A program made the position numbers and the translations under genes. A stretch of 64,000 bases of DNA from assembly GCA_900541795.1 (NCBI GenBank), contig UQLC01000011.1, positions 24,713 to 88,712 on the forward strand, given 5' to 3'. Source of the stretch: an uncultured Collinsella sp. GTDB lineage: Bacteria; Actinomycetota; Coriobacteriia; Coriobacteriales; Coriobacteriaceae. Numbering within the stretch: the first letter of the stretch is position 1; each line of letters opens with the position of its first letter. The notes below the pieces were generated by a model, which made no database searches, was not told the origin of the DNA, and saw only the letters and a list, made by a program, of their open reading frames with translations. Shown here one piece after another: positions 51,028 to 59,902 of the stretch.

Positions 51028-52251
51028 ATGGGACGTTTTACCAATCCTCGCGATCTGTACTTTGGTGAGGGCGCTCGCCACGAGGTGAAGAACCTCAAGG
51101 GCAAGAAGGCCATCATCGTTTCTGGCGGCAGCTCTATGCGCCGCGGCGGGTTCCTGCAGGACGTCGAGGCCGACCTTAAGGAAGGCGGCTTCGAGGTTAA
51201 GCTGTTCGAGGGCGTCGAGTCCGACCCGTCCATCGAGACGGTCATGAAGGGCGCCGAGGCTATGCGCGAGTTCGAGCCCGACTGGATTATCGCCATCGGC
51301 GGCGGCTCGCCCATCGATGCCGCTAAGGCCATGTGGGTCTTCTACGAGTATCCCGAGGAGTCCTTCGATAACATCATCCAGCCGTTCAGCTTCCCTGAGC
51401 TGCGTCAGAAGGCTCACTTCTGCGCCATCTCCTCTACCTCCGGTACCGCTACCGAGGTTACTGCCTTCTCCGTCATCACCGACTACGCCAAGGGCATCAA
51501 GTACCCGCTGGCCGACTTCAACATCACCCCTGATGTCGCCATCGTCGACCCCGAGCTCACCTACACCATGCCCGCCAAGCTGTGCGCTCACACCGGCATG
51601 GATGCTCTGACCCACTGCATGGAGGCCTACGTTTCCACCTGCGCCTCTATGTTCACCGACGCCAACGCTCTGCACGGCATCCGCGAGATCGTCGAGTGGC
51701 TGCCCAAGTCCTATGCTGGCGACCATGAGGCCCGTCAGCACATGCACGAGGCTCAGTGCATCGCCGGTATCGCCTTCTCCTCGGGCCTGCTGGGCATTGT
51801 TCACTCCATGGCTCACAAGACCGGTGCTGCCTTCGAGAACGGCCACATCATCCACGGTGCTGCTAACGCCATGTACCTGGGCAAGGTCATCCAGTGGAAC
51901 TCCAAGGACCCGCGTGCTGCCGAGCGTTACGCTTACGTGGCCAAGGAGATCCTGCACCTTCCCGGCAAGACCAACGAGGAGCTCATCGCTGCGCTCGTCC
52001 AGAAGATCCGCGACCTCAACGACCAGCTCAACATTCCGCAGTCCATCAAGGATTACGCGAATGGTGGCGTGAAGGTCGACGCCGAGAACCCGCAGATGGT
52101 TTCCGAGGAGGAGTTCCTCGCCAAGCTGCCCGAGATCGCCGCGAACGCCGAGACCGACGCCTGCACGCCGGAGAACCCGCGTGAGACCAAGGCTGCCGAC
52201 TTCGAGAAGATCCTCAAGGCCTGCTACTACGACACCGACATCGATTTCTAA
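51028..52251 (+). CDS. Iron-containing alcohol dehydrogenase
   Basis: A 407-residue group III dehydrogenase related to butanol dehydrogenases and the C-terminal half of AdhE. The ATG at 51028 follows TTTAGGAGG. NAD(P) binding is at IIAIGGGSPIDAAKAM, and metal ligands lie in VDPELTYTMP (Asp region), HTGMDALTHCMEAYVS, HSMAHKTGAAF and NGHIIHGAANA. It probably reduces aldehydes to alcohols during fermentation. Strong codon bias and a good terminator suggest high expression. Confidence 0.94.
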   Translation: MGRFTNPRDLYFGEGARHEVKNLKGKKAIIVSGGSSMRRGGFLQDVEADLKEGGFEVKLFEGVESDPSIETVMKGAEAMREFEPDWIIAIGGGSPIDAAKAMWVFYEYPEESFDNIIQPFSFPELRQKAHFCAISSTSGTATEVTAFSVITDYAKGIKYPLADFNITPDVAIVDPELTYTMPAKLCAHTGMDALTHCMEAYVSTCASMFTDANALHGIREIVEWLPKSYAGDHEARQHMHEAQCIAGIAFSSGLLGIVHSMAHKTGAAFENGHIIHGAANAMYLGKVIQWNSKDPRAAERYAYVAKEILHLPGKTNEELIAALVQKIRDLNDQLNIPQSIKDYANGGVKVDAENPQMVSEEEFLAKLPEIAANAETDACTPENPRETKAADFEKILKACYYDTDIDF

Positions 52252-52272
52252 TCGACTCTTGTTATCGTAACG

Positions 52273-52320
52273 AGGGGCTCCGCACGTATCTGTACGGAGC
52301 CCCTTTCTTTTTTCTTTTAG
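52273..52320 (+). terminator. Terminator of the alcohol dehydrogenase
   Basis: AGGGGCTCCG/CGGAGCCCCT stem followed by TTCTTTTTTCTTTT. Confidence 0.9.
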
Positions 52321-52334
52321 AGAATGGGATAGTT

Positions 52335-53435
52335 ATGGCTGCAATTTTCAATAGCCCCAGCAAGTACATCCAGGGTCCGGACGAGCTCGCCAAGCTCGGC
52401 TCCTATGTCGAGCCGCTCGGCGCTAAGGCCCTCGTCATCGTGACGCCTTCGGGCAAGAAGCGCGTCGGTGCCAAGATCGAGGGCGGCTTTGTCGAGGCTA
52501 AGGCCGAGCTGCTGTTTGAGGACTTTAACGGCGAGTGCTCCAAGGGCGAGGTCGATCGCCTGGTTGCGCTCGCCCGAGACAACGGTTGCGACATCATCGT
52601 CGGCGTCGGTGGCGGCAAGATCCTCGACACCGCGAAGGCCGTTGCCTATTACCTGGAATCCCCGGTTATCATTTGCCCCACCATCGCTTCGACCGATGCA
52701 CCGTGCTCGGCACTTTCGGTGCTCTACACCGATGACGGCCAGTTCGATAAATATCTCTTCCTTAAGGCAAACCCCAACATTGTCCTGATGGATACGATGG
52801 TTATCGCGGCGAGCCCGGTGCGCCTGACGGTTTCCGGTATGGGCGATGCGCTCGCAACCTATTTCGAGGCCCAGGCGACGCACGATGCCGACGGCGGCAC
52901 CTGCGCTGGCGGCAAGGGCGGCATGGCCGGCCTGGCGCTCGCCAAGCTCTGCTATGAGACGCTCATGGCCGATGGCGTCAAGGCCAAGGTTGCGCTGGAG
53001 AAGGGCGCGCTCACGCCTGCCGTCGAGCATATCATCGAGGCCAATACGCTGCTTTCGGGTATTGGCTTTGAGAGCTCGGGCCTTGCTGCTGCTCATGCCA
53101 TCCACAATGGCCTGACGATGCTGCCCGAGTGCCACGGCATGTATCACGGCGAGAAGGTCGCCTTCGGCACCATCGTCCAGCTGGTACTCGAGGATGCTCC
53201 GACCGAGAAGCTCGAGGAAGTCTTGGGCTTCTGCATTGAGCTGGGTCTGCCGGTCACGATGAAGGAACTTGGCGTTGCCGAGCTTACGCGCGAGCAGGCC
53301 ATGATTGTTGCCGAGGCCGCCTGCGCGCCCGATGACACCATGTGCAACATGCCGTTTGAGGTGACGCCCGAGATGGTCGCCAACGCCATCCTGGGTGCCG
53401 ACGCACTGGGTCACTACTACCTTATGGATGAGTAA
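52335..53435 (+). CDS. gldA: Glycerol dehydrogenase
   Basis: A 366-residue NAD-dependent enzyme converting glycerol to dihydroxyacetone. It has the family start NSPSKYIQGPDELAKLG, the NAD motif VGVGGGKILDTAKAVA, and zinc ligands in SGMGDALATYFEAQ (Asp), AAAHAIHNG (His) and MYHGEKVAFG (His). The ATG at 52335 follows AGAATGGGA, a weak site. A diverged paralogue lies 113 bases downstream, after a terminator. Confidence 0.95.
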   Translation: MAAIFNSPSKYIQGPDELAKLGSYVEPLGAKALVIVTPSGKKRVGAKIEGGFVEAKAELLFEDFNGECSKGEVDRLVALARDNGCDIIVGVGGGKILDTAKAVAYYLESPVIICPTIASTDAPCSALSVLYTDDGQFDKYLFLKANPNIVLMDTMVIAASPVRLTVSGMGDALATYFEAQATHDADGGTCAGGKGGMAGLALAKLCYETLMADGVKAKVALEKGALTPAVEHIIEANTLLSGIGFESSGLAAAHAIHNGLTMLPECHGMYHGEKVAFGTIVQLVLEDAPTEKLEEVLGFCIELGLPVTMKELGVAELTREQAMIVAEAACAPDDTMCNMPFEVTPEMVANAILGADALGHYYLMDE

Positions 53436-53447
53436 ACTTAGGTAAGG

Positions 53448-53484
53448 AAGGGGCAAAGCCGACAGATGGCTTTGCCCCTTTTTG
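53448..53484 (+). terminator. Terminator of gldA
   Basis: Perfect 13-bp arms AAGGGGCAAAGCC and GGCTTTGCCCCTT followed by TTTTT. Confidence 0.92.
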
Positions 53485-53488
53485 CTAT

Positions 53489-53517
53489 GGCGCAAAGGGG
53501 TCAGGTTACTTTGCACC
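53489..53517. repeat. Diverged family F-like repeat
   Basis: GGCGCAAAGGGGTCAGG with TTACTTTGCACC. The AAAGGGG-CAGG core resembles family F, but the outer arms differ (GGCGCAAAG/CTTTGCACC). Confidence 0.45.
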
Positions 53518-53548
53518 AATCGTTGTTTGATGAAGGGCGGATTCTCGC

Positions 53549-54616
53549 ATGGCACTTCCCATGGTTTATGGCGGTCCCGGCCGGTATGTTCAGGGGCCGG
53601 GCGAACTCTCGCGTCAGGGCAGGTATTTGTCATGGTTGGGCTGCGCTGCCTATGTCTTGTTTGACCAGGGCACCGAGGATCGGCTGTGCAGGCAGATCGT
53701 CGATGGATTTCTGGACGACGATCTGAGTGAGCCGTTCTTTAAGATTTATGACGGTCCGTGTACGGAAGAGGCCGTTGTCGAAATGGCTAAGGAAGCCCAG
53801 GCCGAGTATTGCGACATGGTAGTGGGTATTGGCGGCGGCAAAATGCTCGATATCGCCAAGGCCGTTGCGTTTTATGCCGAGTTGCCGTTGTGCGTATGCC
53901 CCACAGCGGCGTCGATGGACGGTCCGTGCAGTGCGATTTCGGTGCTGTATCACGAGGATGGGTCGTTCGACCGCTACCTGTTGCTCGAGAAGAATCCAGA
54001 CCTGGTCGTGGTCGATACCAACGTGGTCGCGTCAGCCCCGCTGCGTATGACGGTCGCTGGTATGGGCGATGCGCTGGCAACGTACTTCGAGGCGCGTTCG
54101 TGCGCCGCGGCGCACGGCGCTAACGAGCACGGTGGCGCGCCGGGGCACTTGGCTCTGGTTGCGGCTCGTGCCTGCTATGACACGCTCATGGAGTGCGGCG
54201 TCGCTGTCAAGCGCGATCTCAGAAAGGGACGTATATCGCCGGCGGTTGAGCGCCTGATCGAGTGCAATATTCTGCTCTCGGGTGTTGGCTTTGAGAGCGG
54301 TGGCCTAGCGCTTGCCCATGCCATCGCCAACGGCCTGACGATTCTGCCCGAGTGCAAGGCCATGCATGGTGAGGCCGTGGCATTTGGCCTGGTGGTGCAG
54401 CTGCGCCTGGAGCGTGCGCCCGAGCTTGATCAGGTGCTCGAGTTTTGCCAGCGCGTCGGGTTGCCGACGACGCTTGAGGAACTGGGGCTTGGTGAGATTA
54501 CCGATGTCGACCTGCTGAGCGTTGTAGAAGCGGCCTTTAAAAACAAGCGCAATATGGCCAACGAGCAGACAAAGGTGACCAGACAAAAGCTCGTGCAGCT
54601 CATGCGCGAGGCATAG
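53549..54616 (+). CDS. Glycerol dehydrogenase-like paralogue
   Basis: A 355-residue homologue of the preceding gene, sharing PGRYVQGPGELSRQG, VGIGGGKMLDIAKAVAFYA, GMGDALATYFEARS and FESGGLALAHAIANGL. The zinc ligand positions (Asp and two His) are kept. The loop before the second His is one residue shorter, and the C-terminus has an extra basic tail. Codon bias is weaker than in gldA, which suggests lower expression. The substrate may differ (other polyols or alpha-hydroxyketones). Confidence 0.88.
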   Translation: MALPMVYGGPGRYVQGPGELSRQGRYLSWLGCAAYVLFDQGTEDRLCRQIVDGFLDDDLSEPFFKIYDGPCTEEAVVEMAKEAQAEYCDMVVGIGGGKMLDIAKAVAFYAELPLCVCPTAASMDGPCSAISVLYHEDGSFDRYLLLEKNPDLVVVDTNVVASAPLRMTVAGMGDALATYFEARSCAAAHGANEHGGAPGHLALVAARACYDTLMECGVAVKRDLRKGRISPAVERLIECNILLSGVGFESGGLALAHAIANGLTILPECKAMHGEAVAFGLVVQLRLERAPELDQVLEFCQRVGLPTTLEELGLGEITDVDLLSVVEAAFKNKRNMANEQTKVTRQKLVQLMREA

Positions 54617-54766
54617 CTAGGCGCTTGATCGACCTTGTGCAATCGAGGCGGCGATAGGCATAGGCTATTTGCCTCAAAGGTGCTCCGCGTGTAATTTGCC
54701 CGAGTCGTGGGCCGATGGCGTATCATTATCTCTTGCTTGTTTGCACTGCTCAGGGAGGGGCCGCGC

Positions 54767-56020
54767 ATGGCGCAGGAACACGATCTGTTTGATGACATTA
54801 TCGAGATCAGCAAGGGTTTCGACTTTCTTAAAAACCCGCTTGGCGGTGTGACCGACGCACTCGATCCGTCGGCGCCGCAGTGGAATCCTGCCGACTACAA
54901 GGAGCGTCCGCGCGGCAACACCATTCCGTGCCTGACCTGCAAAAACGAGAAGAGCGGCTGCACCGCGTGCATGGACGTGTGTCCGGTCAACGCTATCGAG
55001 GTCGAGGAAGACGCCATCGAGATCCTCGATTCCTGTCGCAAGTGCGGCCTGTGCGCTGCCGCCTGCCCGACTGAGGCGATTATTTCGCCGCGCCTGGCGC
55101 CCAAAAACCTGTATGACGATATTGTCTCGGCAGCTACGAGTCACGAGACCGCCTACGTTACCTGCACGCGTGCCCTTAAGCGCATGCCGCGCGAGAACGA
55201 GGTCGTCGTTGCCTGCGTGGGCGATATTACGGCCGAGACCTGGTTCTCGGTACTGGCGGACTATCCCAACGTGAGCGTGTACCTGCCGTTGGGCGTGTGC
55301 GATAAGTGCCGCAACACCGGTGGCGAGGATATTCTGGGCGAGGCCATCGCCACCGCCGAGGAGTGGGCCGGTACGGGCATGGGCCTGGAGGTCGACCCCA
55401 AGAGCCTCAAGTGCCATAAACGCCGCGAGTACGAGCGCAAGGAGTACATGGAAAAGATCGCCCGCACCACGGGCCTGACGGTGACCAAGCTCAATTCGGC
55501 GACGGCGGCGCTGGCCTCGGTGACGCAAAAGCTCAAGGCCCATCGCCATCAGATTACCCAGCTGGAGCGCACGCTCAACACCATGTGCGGCACCACGACG
55601 ACCAAGCGTCGCCGTTCGCTCACGCACGGGCGGCAGCTGGTGCTCTCGACATTGCAAAACCACCCCGAGCTTGCCCAGAACATGCAGGTGAGCACGCCGG
55701 AGTGCGATTTTGACAAGTGCACGTCGTGCGGCGAGTGCGTCAATGTATGTCCCACGTTCGCCTGCGATCTGGTGGGAAGCGGCCGCTTTGCACTGGAGTC
55801 CACGTATTGCCTAGGCTGCGGAGCCTGCGTCAAGGTGTGCCCCGAGCATGCGCTTAAGTTGGTTGAGCATGATGCATCCAACCTGGTCGTCGTCGATCCC
55901 GAGGCCGAGGAAAAGGCCGCCCAGAAGGCTAAGGCCCACGAAGAAGCCCAGAAGGTCAAGGCCGAGGCAAAGGCCAAGCTTGACAAGATGCTCGACCAGG
56001 TGGAAAAGCTCGCGGACTAG
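54767..56020 (+). CDS. Four-cluster [4Fe-4S] ferredoxin-like protein with central domain
   Basis: A 417-residue protein. The ATG at 54767 follows AGGGAGGGG. Residues 55-101 hold two cysteine clusters (CLTCKNEKSGCTACMDVCP and CRKCGLCAAACP). A central domain follows (VVVACVGDITAETWFSVLA...CDKCR), and then a second pair of clusters (CDFDKCTSCGECVNVCP and CLGCGACVKVCP) and an Ala/Lys/Glu coiled-coil tail. It should carry electrons through up to four clusters. The central part vaguely recalls hydrogenase or heterodisulfide-reductase iron-sulfur subunits. No partner oxidoreductase is adjacent except the dehydrogenases upstream. Confidence 0.85.
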   Translation: MAQEHDLFDDIIEISKGFDFLKNPLGGVTDALDPSAPQWNPADYKERPRGNTIPCLTCKNEKSGCTACMDVCPVNAIEVEEDAIEILDSCRKCGLCAAACPTEAIISPRLAPKNLYDDIVSAATSHETAYVTCTRALKRMPRENEVVVACVGDITAETWFSVLADYPNVSVYLPLGVCDKCRNTGGEDILGEAIATAEEWAGTGMGLEVDPKSLKCHKRREYERKEYMEKIARTTGLTVTKLNSATAALASVTQKLKAHRHQITQLERTLNTMCGTTTTKRRRSLTHGRQLVLSTLQNHPELAQNMQVSTPECDFDKCTSCGECVNVCPTFACDLVGSGRFALESTYCLGCGACVKVCPEHALKLVEHDASNLVVVDPEAEEKAAQKAKAHEEAQKVKAEAKAKLDKMLDQVEKLAD

Positions 56021-56134
56021 TCAGCGAGCTCTATCTCTGCTTCATTTGCGCCGCCGCGGTGTCCGGATTCGCCCGGATGCTGCGGCGGCGCTATACTAAT
56101 ACGGTTTGAAGTACCTGTACCAAAAGGAGCTGTC

Positions 56135-57211
56135 GTGTCCCTTTCCATCGGTATCGTGGGCCTGCCCAACGTGGGCAAGTCGACGCTGTTCACCGCGCTT
56201 ACCAAAAAGACCGGCCTTGCCGCCAACTACCCGTTCGCCACGATCGACCCCAACGTGGGTATCGTCGATGTGCCCGATGGCCGCCTGCAAAAGCTTGCCG
56301 ACATCGTCAACCCGGGCCGCATTGTGCCGGCTACGGTCGAGTTTGTCGACATCGCGGGCCTGGTGAAGGGCGCTAACGAGGGCGAGGGCCTGGGCAACCA
56401 GTTCTTGGCAAACATCCGCGAGACCGACGCCATCTGCGAGGTCGTGCGCTACTTTAAGGACCCCAACGTCATGCGTGAGGTGGGCCGCACGGGCGAGTTC
56501 GTCGATCCTGCCGGCGATGCCGACACCATCATGACCGAGCTCATCCTGGCCGACATGGGCACGCTCGAGAAGCAGCTGCCCAAGCTCGAGAAGGAGGCCA
56601 AGCGCGACAAGGAGCTCATGCCCAAGTTCGAGGTGGCCAAGCGCCTGCTTGCCTGGCTCAACGAGGGCAAGCGCGCCGCATCCATGGAGATGACTGACGA
56701 GGAGCGTGCCGCCGCCAAGGGCCTGTTCCTGCTCACTATGAAGCCCATCCTGTATGTGGCCAACGTGGACGAGGATATGCTTAACGAGGACCTGGCGCCC
56801 ATTGATGGCGTCAAGCCGCTGCCCATCTGCGCCAAGATTGAGGCCGAGCTTTCCGAGCTCGATCCCGAGGACGCCGCCGACTACCTGGAGAGCCTGGGCC
56901 TGGAGCAGCCCGGTCTGGACGTGCTCGCGCAGGCAGCCTACAAGCTGCTCGGCCTGCAGTCGTTCTTTACGGCCGGCGAGATGGAGGTCAAGGCCTGGAC
57001 GGTTCGTCAGGGCGCGACCGCCCCGCAGGCCGCCGGTGTCATTCATACCGACTTTGAGCGCGGCTTTATTAAGGCCGAGGTCATTGGCTACGACGACTAT
57101 ATCGAGCTCGGCGGCGAGCAGGGCGCCAAGGCCGCCGGCAAGCTGCGCATCGAGGGCAAGGACTATGTCATGGCCGATGGCGACGTCGTGCACTTCCGCT
57201 TTAACGTGTAA
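56135..57211 (+). CDS. ychF: Redox-regulated ATPase YchF
   Basis: A 358-residue Obg-family P-loop protein that prefers ATP. The GTG start at 56135 follows AAAGGAG. Motifs are [36 protein letters not shown], and the C-terminal TGS-like ARRAY ([43 protein letters not shown]). It interacts with ribosomes and stress responses. A DUF1648 gene follows after 11 bases. Confidence 0.98.
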   Translation: MSLSIGIVGLPNVGKSTLFTALTKKTGLAANYPFATIDPNVGIVDVPDGRLQKLADIVNPGRIVPATVEFVDIAGLVKGANEGEGLGNQFLANIRETDAICEVVRYFKDPNVMREVGRTGEFVDPAGDADTIMTELILADMGTLEKQLPKLEKEAKRDKELMPKFEVAKRLLAWLNEGKRAASMEMTDEERAAAKGLFLLTMKPILYVANVDEDMLNEDLAPIDGVKPLPICAKIEAELSELDPEDAADYLESLGLEQPGLDVLAQAAYKLLGLQSFFTAGEMEVKAWTVRQGATAPQAAGVIHTDFERGFIKAEVIGYDDYIELGGEQGAKAAGKLRIEGKDYVMADGDVVHFRFNV

Positions 57212-57222
57212 GGGCGACGCAT

Positions 57223-57606
57223 ATGTTCAAATACGGCAAAAAAGCCGGCTACATGGGCATCGCACTGCTGGTGCTTGCGGTGCTTCCGCTGGTGGTCGCA
57301 GCGTTTGTAATCCCCAACATTGGTCCTGAGGTGGCAACAAAGTTTAACGCAGCAGGCGAGGTGACGCGTTGGGGCAAGAGCTACGAGCTGCTGGCGCTGC
57401 CGGTGCTCAACCTGCTGCTCGGCGTGGCGACGTATTTTACCGCCGGTCGTCAAGCAAAGAACAATGATGACTCCGCTGCCATGGCGCGCATCGTGTGCGA
57501 GCGCTACCTGCGCAACGGTTGCATCACGGGTGTGTTCCTCAACGTGATCAACGTTTACTTTATGTACTCGGCGATTACCGGAACGGGCTTTGGCTTTGGT
57601 TTCTAG
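57223..57606 (+). CDS. DUF1648-domain small membrane protein
   Basis: A 127-residue protein with three or four hydrophobic segments and the DUF1648 pattern VIPNIGPEVATKFNAAGEVTRWGKSYELLALPVLNLLLG. Such domains occur in SdpI-like immunity and membrane proteins. It lies directly after ychF in the same direction. The function is unknown. Confidence 0.82.
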   Translation: MFKYGKKAGYMGIALLVLAVLPLVVAAFVIPNIGPEVATKFNAAGEVTRWGKSYELLALPVLNLLLGVATYFTAGRQAKNNDDSAAMARIVCERYLRNGCITGVFLNVINVYFMYSAITGTGFGFGF

Positions 57607-57615
57607 CTTGTCCTT

Positions 57616-58005
57616 CTAGGCAACGAGCCTGCACGCATATTCAATGGCTGCTGCGAGGCCGCCGCTCGATCGTGGTTGAAAGACTACATCGGCGGCGGCC
57701 TCGTTTTCGTATCCGGCGCCGCGAAGGGCGAGTGCTATGCCGGCTTCTAGAAGGAGCGGCAGGCCGCGTTGGCTGGTTGCGATTACGGCGGCCTGATTGA
57801 GCGAGCAGCCGTGCGTTTGGCATTGAACAGAAAGTTCACCTTGCGCCGGGCAAGGGACCAGAACGGCGACGACGCGACTTGATAGCAATGCAAATGCTGT
57901 GCGCTCATCGGGCGAAAGGCATTCTGCTTCAACGACGACGAGCTTGGGCGGTGCGCTGTTTGTGCGAAGCGTGGCTCGGTGCATGCGGACCGAAGAACCC
58001 GACAT
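57616..58005 (-). CDS. HAD-like C-terminal domain protein (129 aa), possibly truncated
   Basis: The ATG at 58005 follows CAGGAG on the minus strand. The second half (GLPLLLEAGIALALRGAGYENEAAADVVFQPRSSGGLAAAIEYA) resembles the end of Cof-type HAD phosphatases, where an AMANG...ADYVT pattern marks the last active-site region. The catalytic DxD motif of motif I is missing, so it cannot be a normal phosphatase. It is divergent from the HTH gene at 58082 with a perfect palindrome between them. It could be a small regulatory partner or a remnant. Confidence 0.6.
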   Translation of the reverse strand: MSGSSVRMHRATLRTNSAPPKLVVVEAECLSPDERTAFALLSSRVVAVLVPCPAQGELSVQCQTHGCSLNQAAVIATSQRGLPLLLEAGIALALRGAGYENEAAADVVFQPRSSGGLAAAIEYACRLVA

Positions 58006-58028
58006 AGAAAACTCCTGTGTATTCGGCA

Positions 58029-58052
58029 AAACGTAAACTATAGTTTACGTTT
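58029..58052. promoter_or_regulatory. Perfect 24-bp palindrome, probable operator
   Basis: The half-site AAACGTAAACTA (58029-58040) is followed directly by its reverse complement TAGTTTACGTTT (58041-58052). It lies 23 bases from the start at 58005 and 29 from the start at 58082. TATA at the centre could form overlapping -10 boxes for both genes. Confidence 0.8.
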
Positions 58053-58081
58053 ATGTTCGGCTCCATTTCAAACTCGGCTGC

Positions 58082-58300
58082 ATGGACGAACGTGCGAAAC
58101 AGATTCTTGGCAGGCGGGTCGAAGAGACACGCAGGGACCTTGGTATCTCCAAGGTTGATTTTTGTGTGGCGACAGGAATCAGCCGCCCCTACCTCGACCG
58201 AATCGAAGATGGGACGGCAAATTTCACGCTCAAGGTTCTATTTAAGATCGCGCCCGCACTCGACATGACGGTGTCAGAGCTTCTCGAGGGTATCGAATAG
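58082..58300 (+). CDS. XRE-family HTH regulator (72 aa)
   Basis: A 72-residue single-domain helix-turn-helix protein (ILGRRVEETRRDLGISKVDFCVATGISRPYLDRIEDGTANFTLKVLFKIAPALDMTVSELLEG). The ATG at 58082 has no evident ribosome site, so translation may rely on a short leader. It probably binds the adjacent palindrome and controls itself and the divergent gene. Confidence 0.9.
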   Translation: MDERAKQILGRRVEETRRDLGISKVDFCVATGISRPYLDRIEDGTANFTLKVLFKIAPALDMTVSELLEGIE

Positions 58301-58621
58301 GGCGTTCCTCGCTGCTAATTGACGCTCTTTGGGCGGGTCCCCCTGGTTTCGATGTGCAAAATCGCGAGTATTCAGCACTTGTTCAGCCGTAGATGGTAGC
58401 TCGAGCGGCTGGCTTTGCCTTTTTGACAGTAGTTAATCCACACGCTTAATAAAAATGTGGAATAAATATTTACTAGACGGCCTCTTCGCCCTAAAAGTTC
58501 GTCTAACAATCGGCCGATTCTATGTCTCCGGCGGAGAAATTGCAGAATACTCCGATTTTTGCACGGCCCGAGGGGGACCACCTGTCGTTTGAGGCTGCGA
58601 TAAGTGGAACTGCCTTAGGGA
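58301..58621. other. Gap after the XRE gene
   Basis: A 321-base region, partly AT-rich. I see no gene, repeat or clear terminator. Confidence 0.5.
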
Positions 58622-59635
58622 TTACGCCATCGGGATGCGGTCGTGGTTGACTTGGCTGTAGAACAGGCGCTGGATCTCGGCCGCATCGCGTGACTGGCCG
58701 AGTGCCCACATGGTCTTGGCCACGAGCGTCTCGGTGGTCATGTCGTCGCCGCGCAGAATGCCCGGATGATTGGCGTAAGCACGGCCGACCTCATAAATGC
58801 CCAGATCGAGGCCCTCTTCGGGGACCTGCGTGGTCATAACGACGGTGCGACCCGAATCGACCCAGCGGAAAATTGCCTCTTGGAACGACTCGCCCGACTC
58901 GCCAAACTCGGGAATACCGCCAATGCCAAAGGTCTCCAGAATCACGGCGTCGTAGCTATCGGCAAGGGCGTCGAGGATGCCCGGGTTTACGCCGGGCGTA
59001 AGCTTGAGTACAAATACGCGCGGGTCGATGCTGTCGTAGAAACGCACCGGGTTTTCGCCCTGATGAGTGCCGTGGAGCCCGTTGCGCACAATGCGGTCGT
59101 TGCGGATGTAGGCAATGGGCGGATAGTTGACGCTAATGAACGCGTTAAAGCTCATGGTGCGCTGCTTGCGGGCGCGCGTGCCGGCAATGGCGACGCCGCC
59201 AAACACGATCGACACATCGTGCGAATGCTCGTCGAGCGCATAGAGCAGGCTCTGGTACAGGTTGAGCTTGGCGTCGGTAAAGGGGTTGCCCATGGGCTTT
59301 TGCGAGCCGGTGAGCACGATGGGCTTGGGGCTGTCCTGAATCAGATAGGAAAGTGCTGCCGCGGTGTAGCTCATGGTGTCGGTGCCGTGTAGAATCACGA
59401 AGCCGTCGTGGTCGGCATAGCCCTTGACGATGACGTCGCGGATACGCATCCAGTCGCTCGGGCGCATATTGGTGCTGTCGATGTTCATGGGCTGCACGAC
59501 GTCGAGCTCGCAGAGGCCCGAGATCTCGGGGACGCTCTGGGCGAGCTCCTCACCGGTCAGGGCGGGGGAGAGGCCGTTGCCGTCCTCGGTCGATGCGATG
59601 GTGCCGCCCGTGGCGATGAGAAGGATGCGCTTCAT
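58622..59635 (-). CDS. Type I L-asparaginase
   Basis: A 337-residue cytoplasmic-type asparaginase that hydrolyses asparagine to aspartate and ammonia. The nucleophilic Thr is in LIATGGTIAS, and the second Thr with Asp is in VILHGTDTMSYTA; TGSQKPMGNPFTDA is typical. The ATG at 59635 follows TAGGAATA on the minus strand; the longer frame to 59707 has no such site. It has no signal peptide, consistent with type I. Confidence 0.96.
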   Translation of the reverse strand: MKRILLIATGGTIASTEDGNGLSPALTGEELAQSVPEISGLCELDVVQPMNIDSTNMRPSDWMRIRDVIVKGYADHDGFVILHGTDTMSYTAAALSYLIQDSPKPIVLTGSQKPMGNPFTDAKLNLYQSLLYALDEHSHDVSIVFGGVAIAGTRARKQRTMSFNAFISVNYPPIAYIRNDRIVRNGLHGTHQGENPVRFYDSIDPRVFVLKLTPGVNPGILDALADSYDAVILETFGIGGIPEFGESGESFQEAIFRWVDSGRTVVMTTQVPEEGLDLGIYEVGRAYANHPGILRGDDMTTETLVAKTMWALGQSRDAAEIQRLFYSQVNHDRIPMA

Positions 59636-59902
59636 GCTGGTATTCCTATCGTATTTGCCGCCGCAAGGGCGGAGTCGTTCGGCAGTATTGTGGCACAGGG
59701 CGTCCAATGTTCAAACGTATTACATCATCTGTAACGTTTGGTAACACTTCAATTGCCGTCAAATAGGGGCCTAGGTCGTGCGTTTGCCGTGCGCTGATGG
59801 CTGCGAGGGGCGAGAAACCCCATATAACGTGTACACTATGAAGGCTATTTTCGTTCATTCACGCGGGTGGGCACCGGCTCCCCGCCAACAAGAGGGGGAA
59901 CC

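Noticed and set aside
59646..59902. Purine riboswitch before guaA
   Set aside because: Some short hairpins are present (GGGG/CCCC near 59807-59820) but no purine-aptamer core could be recognised.
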